Below are positions 35,546 through 47,623 of a DNA stretch of 64,000 nucleotides, one piece after another. Location of the stretch: the NCBI RefSeq assembly GCF_008728515.1, contig NC_044980.1, positions 30,086,290 through 30,150,289 on the forward strand, given 5' to 3'. The position numbers were made by a program, and so were the translations under genes. Positions within the stretch are counted from its first letter, which is position 1; the number at the start of each line of letters is the position of its first letter. The notes below the pieces were generated by a model that saw only the letters and a list, made by a program, of their open reading frames with translations, was not told where the DNA came from and made no database searches. This stretch comes from Papio anubis. Lineage: Eukaryota; Chordata; Mammalia; Primates; Cercopithecidae.

Positions 35546-38500
35546 CTCCTAGTTAGTGCTCTTTCTTTTAGAGCCTAGAAACAAAAATAAGTGAAACAGA
35601 CATATAGGAGTTTCCTATAATTCAGTATCTTCTCATGTCACCTACATTGGGGGAAAAAAAAAGTCTTCTTGCTTCTAGTATACTGATTACATTTTCTTGG
35701 TACTATTTCAAAAAATGGATTATACAATCTCATGGTGATCTGTAACAATTTCATCAATTCTGGCTGGCCATATCATTTCTCAGGCCTCCTGAGTAAGAAT
35801 TCAAATAAAAAAGCATTAAAGACTATGATCCAAACATCAGAGGCTCACCAGGATTATGAACAGGAAAAGAAAAAAAAACAGGATATGAGTGACTAATAAG
35901 TTATTCATGAATTCAAACTATGTAGAATAATTAAAATATCTACTTTCAGCAAATAAGCTGTTAACTGCAATTTCACTATTTTTTAATGATCTAATTCACA
36001 CTGTTTCAGGAAGTTTCCCTTAATCTATGTACACGATTATGTAGATCAATGTTTACATTTTTGCATTCCTATAGACATGCAGTGAAAATAAAGTGCATAA
36101 ATAAGTTGTCCCCTGGTTACCAGAAAACGTTTATATGTATGAAAAGTATTTAGACTATAATAACATAGATAAGAGTTTTAGGGGTTGAAGAGACCAAGCA
36201 ATTTCAATTCCCAATGTTTTTCTCCATTATTTGTGGGCATGGTGGAACTAATATCCCAAATATACTTCCCCCTTCTAATGAATTTCCTAAGCTTCTGAAA
36301 TCAGCACAGCATTGTAAAAAGTGGTAAGTTTCCATTATATGAAGAGAAATGTGTGAATTTTTTGTTCACACAGCTTTTTACTCAAGTAACTCAGAGAAGG
36401 AATTTATTTTTCACCACTTCAAGCTTGTCATTTATTTAGCCCTCAGTAGGGAATAGTGTCTTTGCTTTGGTGGAACTGAGCAATTTGTAGAGGAAAGGAT
36501 AAGGTCCCTATAGTAAGTTCTGAGGCCAACCTTTTATAGATCTCTAGCACAAGCAATGATTGATTACCTCTAAAGATAAATACACTTAGTTTCTAATCCT
36601 TATGTCTAAGTTAACTTAATTTTTATATCTGTCTTTACCCTTTCAGTTCTGAAATGATAATGTTAATTCTGTTCTTGGTGAATATAAATTCTGATGGTAA
36701 ACAATGTAGACGATTCTGTATGCTTGTCTTTGAACTTTGGATTTGGTGCCTTTAATGGAAAAAGGAAAGTAAACTATATTTAGGTGCTTTGATTGTATCT
36801 TGTATCTGTGGCTATGAATACCTCACACTACATATACTATAAGAACAAATTGGAATAGAAATATTCTAAAGGTAAGCTTTTAAGATATGTTTTCCATTCA
36901 ACAAACATTTGGTGCCTAAATATTTGCCCCAAATCATTCTGCTTTCCTGTAAGTGTGCAGGGGAGGGGGAAGATCCTGGAAAAATAAATAAAAATAAAAT
37001 AAAATTAATATATTAATATCTGAGGGTCACTATAAGCATATACAGATAGGTGGTTAGATAATGTCTATATTATATATAAAGAGATTATGTAGCAAGATAA
37101 ACAATGTACTAGAGATGAAGTACTTCTTTCTGATGCATTAATTTAAAAAGTGTTTCTATCATTTATCAGTTATTTATCTTAAGGTTGTTATTTACATATT
37201 CACGACCTCAGTTCACCTACCTTATAGGGTATGTGGACTGACAAACTGTCATATAAATGCCAGCATCAATGAAAATTCTTTCTTTTCTCTTTTTCCTTTC
37301 CCAGAGAATGAAGAAATAAGAATAAAAAATGGAGAATGTAATAAAACATAAGTACTAATACATAAAGTAGTCTTCAAATCAGAAAGGAGGAAAAGAAAAC
37401 CAAAAGATGAGGTAGGGATTTAAAAGGGAGGAGAAGCAAAAGAATTGAATGTTGTGGTAAGCAGTAGAATCCAAGCACAATTTTCATTTTAAACATTTCT
37501 CCAAAATCTATGCCAAGAATTTCCTAACCCAGTTACATTGAGAGAAGTTAGACATAGATGTACCCACAACATGGCAAGGACTAGAGTTTTTCAATCAGAA
37601 CTGAGTTTCCATTTGCATGGAGTCTTCATCACAGAACCTGTTGTTTCTAGTTTCTGTTAACAGAGATTTGGTATTATATTAACTAAAGGGCCTTATTGAA
37701 GATGACAACAACTACAATCCTCAGAGTTTTTAGCCATTTTTTTTCAGAAATTTAAATAATATCCTGAACTCAGGGGATAAATTAAGCTCAATGGTGTATG
37801 TCCACTTAAAAGAGAAAGGAAAACATTTTTTGGATCTATAACACTTGAAACTGGTAAATCAATATCAAAGAATCTTCTAAACCTAGTCTGTATATGAGCA
37901 ATCAATCCAAAAATTCCTAAAAAGAAAAAGTAAGCTACTATGTGGCTCTGTGGTGAAAAATCTCTCCAAATAAGTTCAATCTCTTGCAATAGAGAAATGC
38001 ATCCTATTTTTCACAACTGAGAATCTGTCATTTGAAATTTTCCTATAAGGGTCAAGTTAATGGGCAAAAATAACCTCCTTCAATTCAAATTCAGGGGATA
38101 ATTGATAAAGCTGGATTTCAATCAGGGCACTTTCTGAGCAAGATTTAAATATCCACTTGCTTCAAATCAGTAGTCACCCAGATAGCAACTCACCAGGTGC
38201 AATCTGCTTCCAATACACTTTGCTAAGGACTTATCTCTTCCATCTTTTTTTGGACTTTAAATTGTTAAGTAACCTTGTTTGTAGAGTAATCTACTAGTAT
38301 TTGTCCTATTTCAAACAAATATCTCATTATTAATGAACAAGTGACAATTAAGTAATAGTAGTTGTTACTGACAAGAACAAAAACATGAATTCAGGCTTTA
38401 AGTTAGAAGGCAGCACTCATTTACAAGGTAGTCATTCAGATGATCCAGAATATACTTATATTACATTACATTTTCAAAATTAAATTTTTCTAGAGAATTC

Positions 38501-39924
38501 TCAGACACTGAAATTACATCTGCATTTTGTTTAATGATGTAATTTGTTAAAAGTTGGCTAACACATTAAATAACCCAGGTGCATCTGCATTCTAAAAAGA
38601 GACTTTCTAAAATGACAAAAACTTTAAGATGCCAAGCAATTAGTTTTAAAGGTTGAATAACAGACAGATGGTGAGGAAAATATTTGAGGCCTATAAGGCT
38701 TTCCCAGGGCTCCCTCAATCCCATCCTGGAGTCAGCCGTTTGCTGTGTTTTCTCCTAAGATATTTTTGGAGAATAAGCACCTACATATGTAAGAGTTCTT
38801 ATCATAATAGACAAAATTCCTGAAGCAAAATATGATATCATGTCCTATTATTAATACCTCACTAAACTGTAATTGGATATAACTTACAAGAATGTAATCT
38901 TTCACACATCTCTGTTCAAAGGCATAATTTCCATTATCTTTTGAAAAGTAATCTGGCATCTGTGGCTTTGAGATATACACAAGAATTTCAAAAAAGCATT
39001 TTTTGGCCCCCATGCAGCCCAAAATTCATTTCCAAATAAAAGAAATAAGATTTTCACCTGACACTGTAACTAAAAAATCAACACAGAACAAATTGAAACA
39101 CACGTGTATAAAGTCACATTAAGTTGTAGAAGTTTGCCCTTGAATGAACAATATTTCAGTAATGAGACAATCAGAAAGTGAATTGTCAGGAACCCAAGCA
39201 CGTATGAGACAAGGTTAAAAAAAAAAAAAAATACATATTAAAAAACAACAGCATTGACCGTGCCCACTGAGATTCTTAAATGCCCAAGGATTTGACTTGC
39301 TTCTTTGGTGTATCATGTGTATGTTTTGGGGATGAATGTGCTATGCTAGTTTAACAGATGTCCTCAATACCCATAGAATTATTAATTTCTTTCTGTTCTA
39401 GCTCAATATTCACCAGGAACTTTGTGATTATAATGTGGTCTCTTAAAACACATGTCTACAAAGAAAGAAGGTATTGGCCACAGAATGTGTGTCCAAGATC
39501 CTGGCCAATTTATTCCTTATTATAATGAAATCAACTGATTTTCTGGTTTTATATATCACTGTCTACAAATGCAGTTAACATGAGTCCAGCATAAGAAACA
39601 GTCACTCTCATCATTCCCAAAAAACATGGTTCCAAACCCACAGGCTGAGAGTTAGATTAAGGAGTACAGTGAATTCACAAAGCCGGAAGCACCCTGAGGT
39701 CTACTCTAGACAACTAGCTGACCTGTTCTGGTGACATTCTGATCCTGACACCCTTCTTAAACTTCCGACATGAACAGGATAAAAGTGAGACAATTTATTA
39801 GAAGAGAGAATAAAGTCCAAGTAGTCTGAGATTAGGAGAAATATCAACATGACTAGGAGTCAAGTGAGAGGTATGGAAGTAGGAAGTGCCTAAGGCAAGG
39901 CTTGATGTGATGGAAAGAAAGCAG
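35546..39924. other. unassigned AT-rich sequence, 4.4 kb
   Basis: Nothing placed with confidence. 36895-36930 (CATTCAACAAACATTTGGTG) hints at another antisense L2 terminus. A (TAAAA)n-like patch is at about 36980-37005. No exon features seen. Confidence 0.4.
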
Positions 39925-40095
39925 GTTTTGGGCAACCTTATTCATTCTCTATTTATCTGAGCCTGATCCTTTAGCTAAATAATAAGAATGCCTAAGTCAC
40001 AGGGTTTTTGTGGGGTTTCTTTTATGGGGGAATTAAATAAAATAATAGATGTTGATCACAGAACATGACATATGTGCTTAATACATAATTTATTT
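39925..40095 (+). repeat. MIR SINE, sense
   Basis: TTTATCTGAGCCTGATCC, AATAATAAGAATGCCTAAG, TCACAGGGTTTTTGTGGGG, TTAAATAAAATAATAG and ACAGAACATGACATATG are collinear with MIR ('tctgagcctcagtttcc...ataatagtacc...catagggttgttgtgaggattaaatgag'). Confidence 0.6.
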
Positions 40096-40534
40096 TTCCC
40101 CTATCATAATTTTATTCATGTGTATTCCTATTAGAAGACCCTGCCCAATCCAATGAAGAATTTGAAAACAGGCATCTCTAGTCTCCATATGGTATCTTTT
40201 CTGCCAAAGTATCTGCTTTTCTTATGATATTGCTCTTCTACCATGAATGGAAGGAAGCAGGATGTATACAACAATTTGTTCTCAGATGTTGGTAACTCCT
40301 ATTATTATTAATGAGTATTTAACAGAATTCAAGGACCTTTGAAATTTTTTTGTCCAACCTGTCACTTAGCTTGATCATTAGGCTTAATCCAGTGATAGTA
40401 TAATTGGCTCACTATTTTGCAAGTCATTGTAAAATATTGAGCTGGGAGAGAGCACTGTTTAACCTTGAGGATGAATGGCTACTTTGGAAAGCTAAGCATT
40501 TAGGAAAAGACATGTCAACCCAGACATCTTAATT

Positions 40535-40645
40535 TATTTTATTTTATTCCAGTAGCTTTTGAGGTACAAGTGGTTTTTGGTTACATGGATGAATTCTATA
40601 GTGGTGAATTGAGATTTAGTGCACCCGTCACCCGAGTATATTTGC
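40535..40645 (-). mobile_element. L1 3' UTR end, antisense part of an inverted L1
   Basis: AATTTATTTTATTTTATTCC head, then AGTAGCTTTTGAGGTACAAG, TGGTTTTTGGTTACATGG and GCACCCGTCACCCGAGTAT. This is the reverse complement of an L1MA/L1PB-type 3' end. It abuts an L1 ORF2 piece in the opposite orientation. Confidence 0.8.
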
Positions 40646-40768
40646 AAACTATGCATCTGACAAAGGACTAATATCCAGAATCTACAAGGAACTCAAACAA
40701 ATCAGTAAGAAAAAAAATCCCATCAAAAAGTGAGCAAAGGACATGAATAAACATTTTTCAAAAGATCT
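40646..40768 (+). mobile_element. L1 ORF2 piece, sense, inverted 5' part
   Basis: TTTGCAAACTATGCATCTGA, CAAAGGACTAATATCCAGAA, CATCAAAAAGTGAGCAAAGG and CATTTTTCAAAAGA are L1 ORF2 sequence reading on the plus strand, opposite to the adjoining 3' end. Head-to-head layout of a twin-primed insertion. No clean duplication found. Confidence 0.8.
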
Positions 40769-41414
40769 GACTTTTAAAGCAAACTCCAAGGACACCACTC
40801 ACCCAGTTTTCCCACATGTTCCCAAGAATACAAACATTGCTTAAGGGACTAAGAGGTTTTAGTCTTTGTGCTAATCTTTGGGTATTTTTCAGCCTTTCTC
40901 TGGGGAAAAAAAGAAAAAGTGTACTTTAATTCTGTATCACTTAATTTTGGACATATGCTTTGCAATTTCAGCTGTGTTTGTGATAGATCATGTTATTGAT
41001 ATTACATCTTGTTTCCATTACACTGTATCAATTTCACATAAAAGGTAGGTGGCATAGCAGGTCAGCATTTATCAAAAAAAAAAAAAGAGGAAGAGAAAAT
41101 GTCAAAGAAGAGTAAGTGTGTTATGGAATCTACTGTATGGAGCACAAGTAACTTGAGGAAATTCAGTTTCAAAGTTATAATTTAATTTAAGTCACAGTCT
41201 AGTGACTGTAGACAGAGGAAATTTTAAAAAACAGGTTGTGGCAATAGTGAATACAAATTCAAAAGAGAACTGGCTCCTGGAACTTCTACAAAGAACTACA
41301 TGTCAAGCCCTAAGGAAATGCCTATATTAAGGTTCCAGTGATGAAATCGTGCTATGTCTCCACATATCAAGATGAAATATGCCTTATGTGGCCTAGTCAG
41401 GAAATAAGCTGCTT
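40769..41414. other. unassigned sequence
   Basis: No family recognised. A12 run at about 41073-41084. Confidence 0.4.
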
Positions 41415-41625
41415 TATTCCATAATAATTACCTACATTTGTGGATTGACCACCTACTACGTGGCTGACACTTTTCTAAGCTCTTGCGATACAATAACCCC
41501 AGTGAAATAGATACTGTTATTATTCCCATTTTACCATTGTGGATACCAAAGCACAGAATGTTCAGTGCCATGCCCAAGTATATGCCACTTGAAAATGGCA
41601 AAGCTGAAACTTAAATCTAAGCAAT
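41415..41625 (-). repeat. MIR SINE, antisense
   Basis: ACCACCTACTACGTGGCTGA, CACTTTTCTAAGCTCTTG, TACTGTTATTATTCCCATTT, TACCATTGTGGATACCAAAG, CACAGAATGTTCAGTG and GAAAATGGCAAAGCTGAAAC are near full-length antisense MIR. Confidence 0.65.
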
Positions 41626-42298
41626 TTCACTCTAGAGCTGAATTCTCAACCAAGTTAGTCTATTGTTTTTCTTTTAAATAGACGCATTCCTGCTATCATA
41701 CTATTTACTATATAAGTTTCTAGGGGGCGGAAAGCACATGCTTTACTGTAAAATCGTACAGCAAATAAAACATTGGCTATGGGAAAAAATAGGGTTGGAA
41801 CAGAAGTTACAAAATGTATTATACCCAGAGAACACAAAAACAATAGCAATCCATTAAAAAAACCTCACAAACACATTAAACTACGCTTGGGATTGGTGTC
41901 TAGTATCACAGTCAGTTCTTCACAACTTAAACCCTGGGGCTTATGCAGTTTCCTGAAATGTACTTCCTGGAGGGCATTTGCTTCTAATAGAGACATGTTC
42001 ATCAGAATCAAAAATCTTATCCAGACTATAGCCTGTTTTGTTAATCCATTGTTTTAATAAGGAAAGAAATGTCAGCACATCACCTTCCTGTACACTTGTG
42101 TGTCACTGTAGCTTTACATGGTGAAGTGAAGGCATAGCTTGTACTAAAAGAGATACTTTTGTAGAGTTTTATATGGAGTTTATATATTGCTAAGGCTTTA
42201 ATTGTGACAGAGCTCACTCCAATTACTTAAAAATATTACTACTCGGAAAAATCTTGTATGAATCAATACCTCTTTCACATTATACCAACTTCCCTATC
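41626..42298. other. unassigned sequence
   Basis: No family or exon recognised. A 94-codon open frame at 41773-42057 has no domain features. Confidence 0.4.
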
Positions 42299-42705
42299 TG
42301 TCTTCATCCATTCTTGCTGCTATTAAAAAAAAAAAAAAAACAAACACTGGGTAACTTATAACTCATAAATGATAGAAATAATTTATCGTCAAGATCAAGG
42401 GACTGGCACATTTAGTGTCTGGTGAGGGTCTTTCTCTGCTTCCAAGATGGCACCTTCTTGCTGTATCTTCAAATGGCAAAAGGGCAAAGGGGAAGTACAG
42501 ATCCTGTGTCCTCACATAGCAGAAGAGATGAAAGGACAAGGCAGGTCTCTGAAACCTCTTTCACAAGGGCATTGGTCCCATTCACAAAGGCAGAGCCTTG
42601 AAGACTTAGTCATTTCCCAAAGGCCTCAGTCCCTGATTTCATTCCCTTGATGATTAAGTTTCAACATATGAATCTTGGAGGAACACATGCATTAAAACCA
42701 AAGCA
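42299..42705 (-). repeat. MST-type MaLR LTR, antisense
   Basis: TGTCTTCATCCATTCTTGCT, an internal A16 run, ACTGGGTAACTTATAACTC, TGTCTGGTGAGGGTCTTTC, GGCAGAGCCTTGAAG, AAGTTTCAACATATGAATC and GGAGGAACACATGCATTAAAA are in antisense MST/MLT1 order, ending CAAAGCA. Confidence 0.7.
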
Positions 42706-42904
42706 TTCCCACATTTATCAATCGCATAAGAAGTAATCAGTGTAAAAACAAACAGTAATCATAGAAGAACAAACATGACTGTAACGAGTTGTGGTTAGTT
42801 CTATTATTCTACATATCAAAATGGTCAAAGTCCTGTTTAATCACATTTACTTACAGTTTAAATTACCCCGAACATACCGTTTTTCTTTTTTTTTCAGCAA
42901 ATTT

Positions 42905-43015
42905 TTTTTTACCATCTACCATGCATGAGGCATGGTGTAGAAGGCTGGGGACAGAGTGAGGCACAAGATGGACATGACCCCTCCCATTCTAAAGACCAGA
43001 ATCTCTCTTAGGTTT
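42905..43015 (-). repeat. L2 3' end, antisense
   Basis: TACCATGCATGAGGCATGGT, GAAGGCTGGGGACAGAGTG, AGGCACAAGATGGACATGAC and CCCTCCCATTCTAAAG are antisense L2 terminus. Confidence 0.5.
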
Positions 43016-44454
43016 TTCACAAGAAATATGCTAATCCTGCGGTGACTCCAGGCTCTCATGATTTTACCAGAGAAGTATGAATTTTGGGTTGTTTTACTAA
43101 CTATTGGATAAACTAACTTTTCACATTCCAGGTTTTGCTCCCAGTCAATGACAACCTTCCCACTGCACACATCTACATATATCTAAAAACATAGAAAACA
43201 GATAAGCTTGATCCAAATATGCATTTCCCAACCCACTGACTTCTTTCAAATATTATCATGAAACACCTCATCCATCTGATATGTTACGCAAACTTGGTGC
43301 CCTTAGTGATTTAATTGTCCTAGAAACTGAAATACATCCCAAACTTGGAAATCCTCTTTTAAAAAGAAAGAATTGTCCTAAGAGTCTAATATTCTAAGAT
43401 TTCTGCTCTGATTTCTTAAATAAAATGCAGTGCCCAAAATATAACCCCACTGAGATCAAATTGAGAAATCTAAGTCTCCCAATGACATTCCCACCCTTCT
43501 TACCCTTCCAACCTCTGCAGGCTGATTTCAGACACTGAGCATGCTCATTATAATATTATATGGCCCAATTTTCACTTGGGATGGTGTATTTACCACATGG
43601 GCCAGTTCAGGTCCTCTGAGACATTGACACAAAGATGGCATTAGACACGCTCACGAGAACCAGTAAATCTATCACCCATGAAGGCCAGAGGAGCAAAGAG
43701 CAGAAATAGGTGGAAAGAGCTTTCAGGTAGGGATATAGATCTGACACCTGTGAAAGGAGAGGCAGCGGAGAGAATTGAGTAGGGATAGCTGCATACCACA
43801 GCACAGTACTGAGAAAGTCTCAGCTAGGCCAGAGGGGAGTTTCTGCCTGTTAGAAGAGTGTGGCACTCAAGAGAAATGGCCCCATACCAGCCCAGTCACT
43901 GCTATGCTCAGTCATTGGCTGGTAGCAGCTTGGGGGAAGCATGGCCTCAGCTCCCAGGCTCTCAGTCTGCAATGCTCCCCACAGCAGCCCCTTCTCAGCA
44001 GTGCTCCTCCATGGCCTCCATGTCATCTAAAATGTTATAAGAATTGGCTATTCTTTCCTAGAGATTAATAAGAATAAACTATGGAAGGAGAAAAGCATCT
44101 ATCACTTGGAAAAGCATCTATCACTTGGAAAAGTCTAGTCACACTTTTGGAAGGTATGAGGGGCTGGTATTTTGTTGAGGTTTCAGTAATTCTCTCTCTA
44201 TTGACAGAGGCGCTGTAGCCAGTTCTCCCATGTTTTCAAAGGCAAGGCAAGTCACCCTGTCAGGCAATTGGGTGATATCACTACTAACTTCTGCTAGCTT
44301 TTATTGAACATTGTCACTGCTCTCAGAATCTCAACTACCACATATACACTCATTTATCAATCAGAACAAAGGCATTTATTGTCACCAATTATATTCTTAC
44401 ATTATTAGCATGAAAAAAGTGAGCGAGATGCATTGATGAGAGTAAAAAGAACAG
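43016..44454. other. unassigned sequence with a 19-bp tandem duplication
   Basis: No family recognised. The open frame at 43775-44068 has no domain features. An exact 19-bp unit, AAAAGCATCTATCACTTGG, is doubled at 44091-44109 and 44110-44128. Confidence 0.4.
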
Positions 44455-44935
44455 TTTCACATTATCCACACCACCCCTCTTGAAAGGCAGCACAACTCAG
44501 TGCCAAGAGATGTCCCCACTCTCACCTGTTCAACACAGTACTAAAAGTCCTAGCCAGAGCAATTAGGCAAGAGAAAGAAATAAAAGGCATTCAAATCAAA
44601 AAGGAGGTAATGCATTGTCTCTGTTTGCAGATGACAGGATCTTAGGTATAGAAAGCCCTAAAGACTCCACAATATAAAACTGTTAGAATTAGTAAATGAC
44701 TTCTGTAAGGTTGCCGAATAAAAATATACAAAAATCAGTTGCATTCATATGCACTAAAAACAAACTACCCCCTCCCCCAAAAATTAGGAAAACAATTCCA
44801 TTTACAATAGTATCAGAAAGAATAAAATACATAGGAATAAATTTAAATAGCTGAAAGAGCTGTACACATCGCTGTAAAAAATCTGTAAGACATCGCTGAA
44901 AAAAAATGAAGACGACACAAATAAATGAAAAGATA
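44455..44935 (+). mobile_element. L1 ORF2 segment, sense, 5' of Alu
   Basis: From about 44480 this follows primate L1 ORF2: CCCACTCTCACCTGTTCAAC, CTAGCCAGAGCAATTAGG, and TTTGCAGATGAC (44624-44635), which encodes the FADD box of the L1 RT. The frame is broken by many changes. The left edge is uncertain. AAAAAGAAC at 44446-44454 and again at about 45910-45918 may be the target-site duplication of the whole L1. Confidence 0.75.
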
Positions 44936-45246
44936 GGCCGGGCGCGGTGGCTCAAGCTTGTAATCCCAGCACTTTGGGAGGCCGAGACGGGCGGATCACG
45001 AGGTCGGGAGATCGAGACCATCCTGGCTAACACGGTGAAACCCCGTCTCTACTAAAAAATACAAAAAAAAAAAACCAGCCGGGCGAGGTGGCGGGCGCCT
45101 GTAGTCCCAGCTACTCCGGAGGCTGAGGCAGGAGAATGGCGTGAACCCGGGAGGCGGAGCTTGCAGTGAGCTGAGATCCGGCCACTGCACTCCAGCCTGG
45201 GCGACAGAGCGAGACTCCGTCTCAAAAAAAAAAAAAAAAAAAAAAA
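44936..45246 (+). mobile_element. AluY, Old World monkey type, in L1
   Basis: GGCCGGGCGCGGTGGCTCAA to a tail of about A26. It carries CTCAAGC and the GGGCGAGGTGG right-arm start, and CpGs are well kept. A perfect 13-bp duplication, AAATGAAAAGATA, lies at 44923-44935 and 45247-45259 and is made of L1 ORF2 sequence, so the Alu landed in an existing L1. Confidence 0.96.
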
Positions 45247-45914
45247 AAATGAAAAGATAGCCCATGCTCATGTGGAAAAACAGGAACTCTTTTACCCTGT
45301 TGGTGAGAGTATAAATTACTTCAAACACTGTGGAAGACAGTATGGAAATTCCTCAAGGATCTAGAACCAGAAATACCATTTTACCCAGCAATCCCATTAC
45401 TGGGTATATACCCAAAGGAATACAAATCATTCTGCTATAAAGACATATATACACGTATGTTTATTGCAGCACTGTTCACAACAGCAAACACTTGGAACCA
45501 ACCCTAATGCCCATCAATGATAGATTGGATAAAGAAAATGTGGCACTTATACACTATGGAATACTATGCAGCCATAAAAAAGGATGAGTTCATGTCCTTT
45601 GCAGGGACATGAATGAGGCTGGAAACCATCATTCTCAGCAAACTAACACAGAAACAGAAAACAAGCACCTCACGTTCTCACTCATAAGTGGGAGCTGAAC
45701 AGTGAGAACACATGGACACAGGAAGGGGAAAAACATACACCAGGGCCTGTCAGTGGGTGGGGGGCTAGGGCAGGGAAGCATTAAGGAGAAATACCTAATG
45801 TAAATGATGGGTTGATGGGTGCAGCAAACCACCATGGCACATTTATACCTGTGTAACAATCCTGCACATTCTGCACATGTACCCTAGAACTTAAAGTATG
45901 ATTAAAAAAAAAAA
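45247..45914 (+). mobile_element. L1 3' part, sense, with internal deletion
   Basis: After the Alu the L1 continues CCCATGCTCATGTGG, then jumps at about 45275 to GAACTCTTTTACCCTGTTGG. In a complete L1 these two points are several hundred bases apart. The rest (CCCATTACTGGGTATATACC, ATGCAGCCATAAAAAAGGAT, GCACATGTACCCTAGAACTT) is the ORF2 end and 3' UTR, ending in poly(A) at about 45904-45914. Type L1PA/L1PB by eye. Confidence 0.92.
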
Positions 45915-46722
45915 GAACTATTTTATAAATAACCCTGTTTCCCAAGCTAGAGAGTTTTGAGTGGACTTCTCACCTACCATTAAGCTTTATGATTATTTAG
46001 TCACCAGAGTCCTTTGAGGAACCTATAAGCACCTGGTGAAAGACCTAACACAATGCCTGGCACATAGATAAATAAAACATTTCAGTTGATTCTAGATCAA
46101 AGAGATATAGGTTGCTGTCAGATAAGTATATTAATAATCTAGTATTTATAATAAAACATTTTTATAATTCAATTACTTAGAAGGCTTACAAGTTACACAG
46201 CTAGTGCCAGATTACTGCAGAACCTTCCCTGATTTTATAAATTAGAACTTATAAATTAGACCTTATGTCAAGATTACCTATAAAATAATCTTTGTGCCAC
46301 TTAAGCAGCATTGAATCTATTGTGCAAAGTCTGATAAACCTCCATCTATCCACCGTTTCTACACAAATCCCCCTAACTCTTTGGAAACACTTACCATTTC
46401 TGAGTGGATTATACTTCCAAAAGAGTTGTCAGGAAAAGCAAAGTGGCGAGTTATAACCGTGATCTGGGTAATCCAATTATTGGAGTATGTTGGATACCTA
46501 AGTTCTGAGTGCCTCTAGAGAGCCAAATAAAACAGATTCTATCACCCTGTGAAAGGCTTTCCCAAATTATCTTCATATTTCCAGAAAATATATCTTCTCA
46601 TGACTTTCTCTGATTCCAACAGCTTGTTCCTGCTGAATTCTGTTATCCTAAATGTACAGCTTAGTCCCATCCTTGATTTACACACATATGAACACATACA
46701 ATCAAAACACCAACAAACATAC
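45915..46722. other. unassigned, with small SINE/LINE traces
   Basis: ACACAATGCCTGGCACATAG (about 46051) and AAGTTACACAGCTAGTGCCA (about 46190) look like short L2/MIR pieces. The rest is not recognised. Confidence 0.35.
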
Positions 46723-47254
46723 TGCAGTAGGTGACTTCTAAGTTAGGCCCCAATGTTCCCCACCTCTCAGTATTCATCCCCTGTATAATCCCTCCCATTG
46801 AGTGTGAGCTGAAACTAGTTACTGGCTTCTGACTGATAGGACATTGAAAAGGTGATGAGATGTCACTTCCATGGTTAGGTGATTGCAACTTCCATCTCTT
46901 TGGCAGACTCTCTCTATTGCTTTCTGGACTACACACTTTGATGAAGCAAGCTGCCATACTGAAGAGACCCACGCGGAAAAGAACCAAGGATGGGCTTCCT
47001 CTAACAGCCATTAAGGAACTGATGGCCTCAGTCCAACAGCTTGGAAGCAGATTCTTCCCCAGTCAAGCCTTCAGAAAAGTCCCTAGTCCTGGCCAATACC
47101 TGATGGCAGCTGTGTGACAGACCCTAAAGTGGGGAACCCAGTTAAGCCATACTCAGATTTCTAAACCACCAAAACAGTGAAATACTCACTATATGTTACT
47201 TTAAACTGCTAATTTTGGTGGTGACTTGTTATGCAACAATAGATAACTTATGCA
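46723..47254 (+). repeat. old MLT1-type MaLR LTR, sense
   Basis: GTGACTTCTAAGTTAGG, CAAGCTGCCATACTGAAGAG, CCCAGTCAAGCCTTCAGA, CAGACCCTAAAGTGG and TTGTTATGCAACAATAGATAAC are in the order of the older MLT1 subfamilies. No internal sequence. Confidence 0.65.
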
Positions 47255-47476
47255 TATAAAAATGGAAATGCATACACATGCCCTTTATGTTTGGCATACT
47301 TTACTGGAGACTTGGAAAGGTTAAATAGTTTACACCATGAATATGTAAAAAAATTGCATATTGAATGTCAGAAATTATACTCAGTCCTTCAACAGCTTAC
47401 TATGGGGGTTCTTTTTGATGTGATTTGTGTTTATTTTGGGGGTAGGGTTTTTGGTTTTTTGTTTTGTTTTTGTTCC

Positions 47477-47623
47477 TTTTTTTTTTTTTTTTTTTTTTTT
47501 TTGCTTTTATTCAACTAACCAACATGAACAGCTATTCCCTCACTCTCTATTTTTCTTCAGTTCTTCCCTCTCAGGTTTCATTTCAGTTTTTCCAACTCCT
47601 ACTCCCAGTTTATCTCCAGGATC
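47477..47623 (-). repeat. possible retrocopy tail: T26 with antisense AATAAA
   Basis: T26 at 47477-47502 is followed at 47506-47511 by TTTATT, an antisense AATAAA. Read on the minus strand this is a poly(A) signal and tail. The signal is only 3 nt from the tail, closer than in ordinary mRNA. The body is unrecognised and is cut by the Alu at 47624. Confidence 0.35.

Noticed and set aside
43775..44068. 97-codon open frame on the plus strand
   Set aside because: No domain, signal peptide or splice context; a frame of this length is expected by chance in 64 kb.
46661..47117. Open frames of 116 and 85 codons on opposite strands
   Set aside because: They overlap the MLT1-type LTR and show no protein features.
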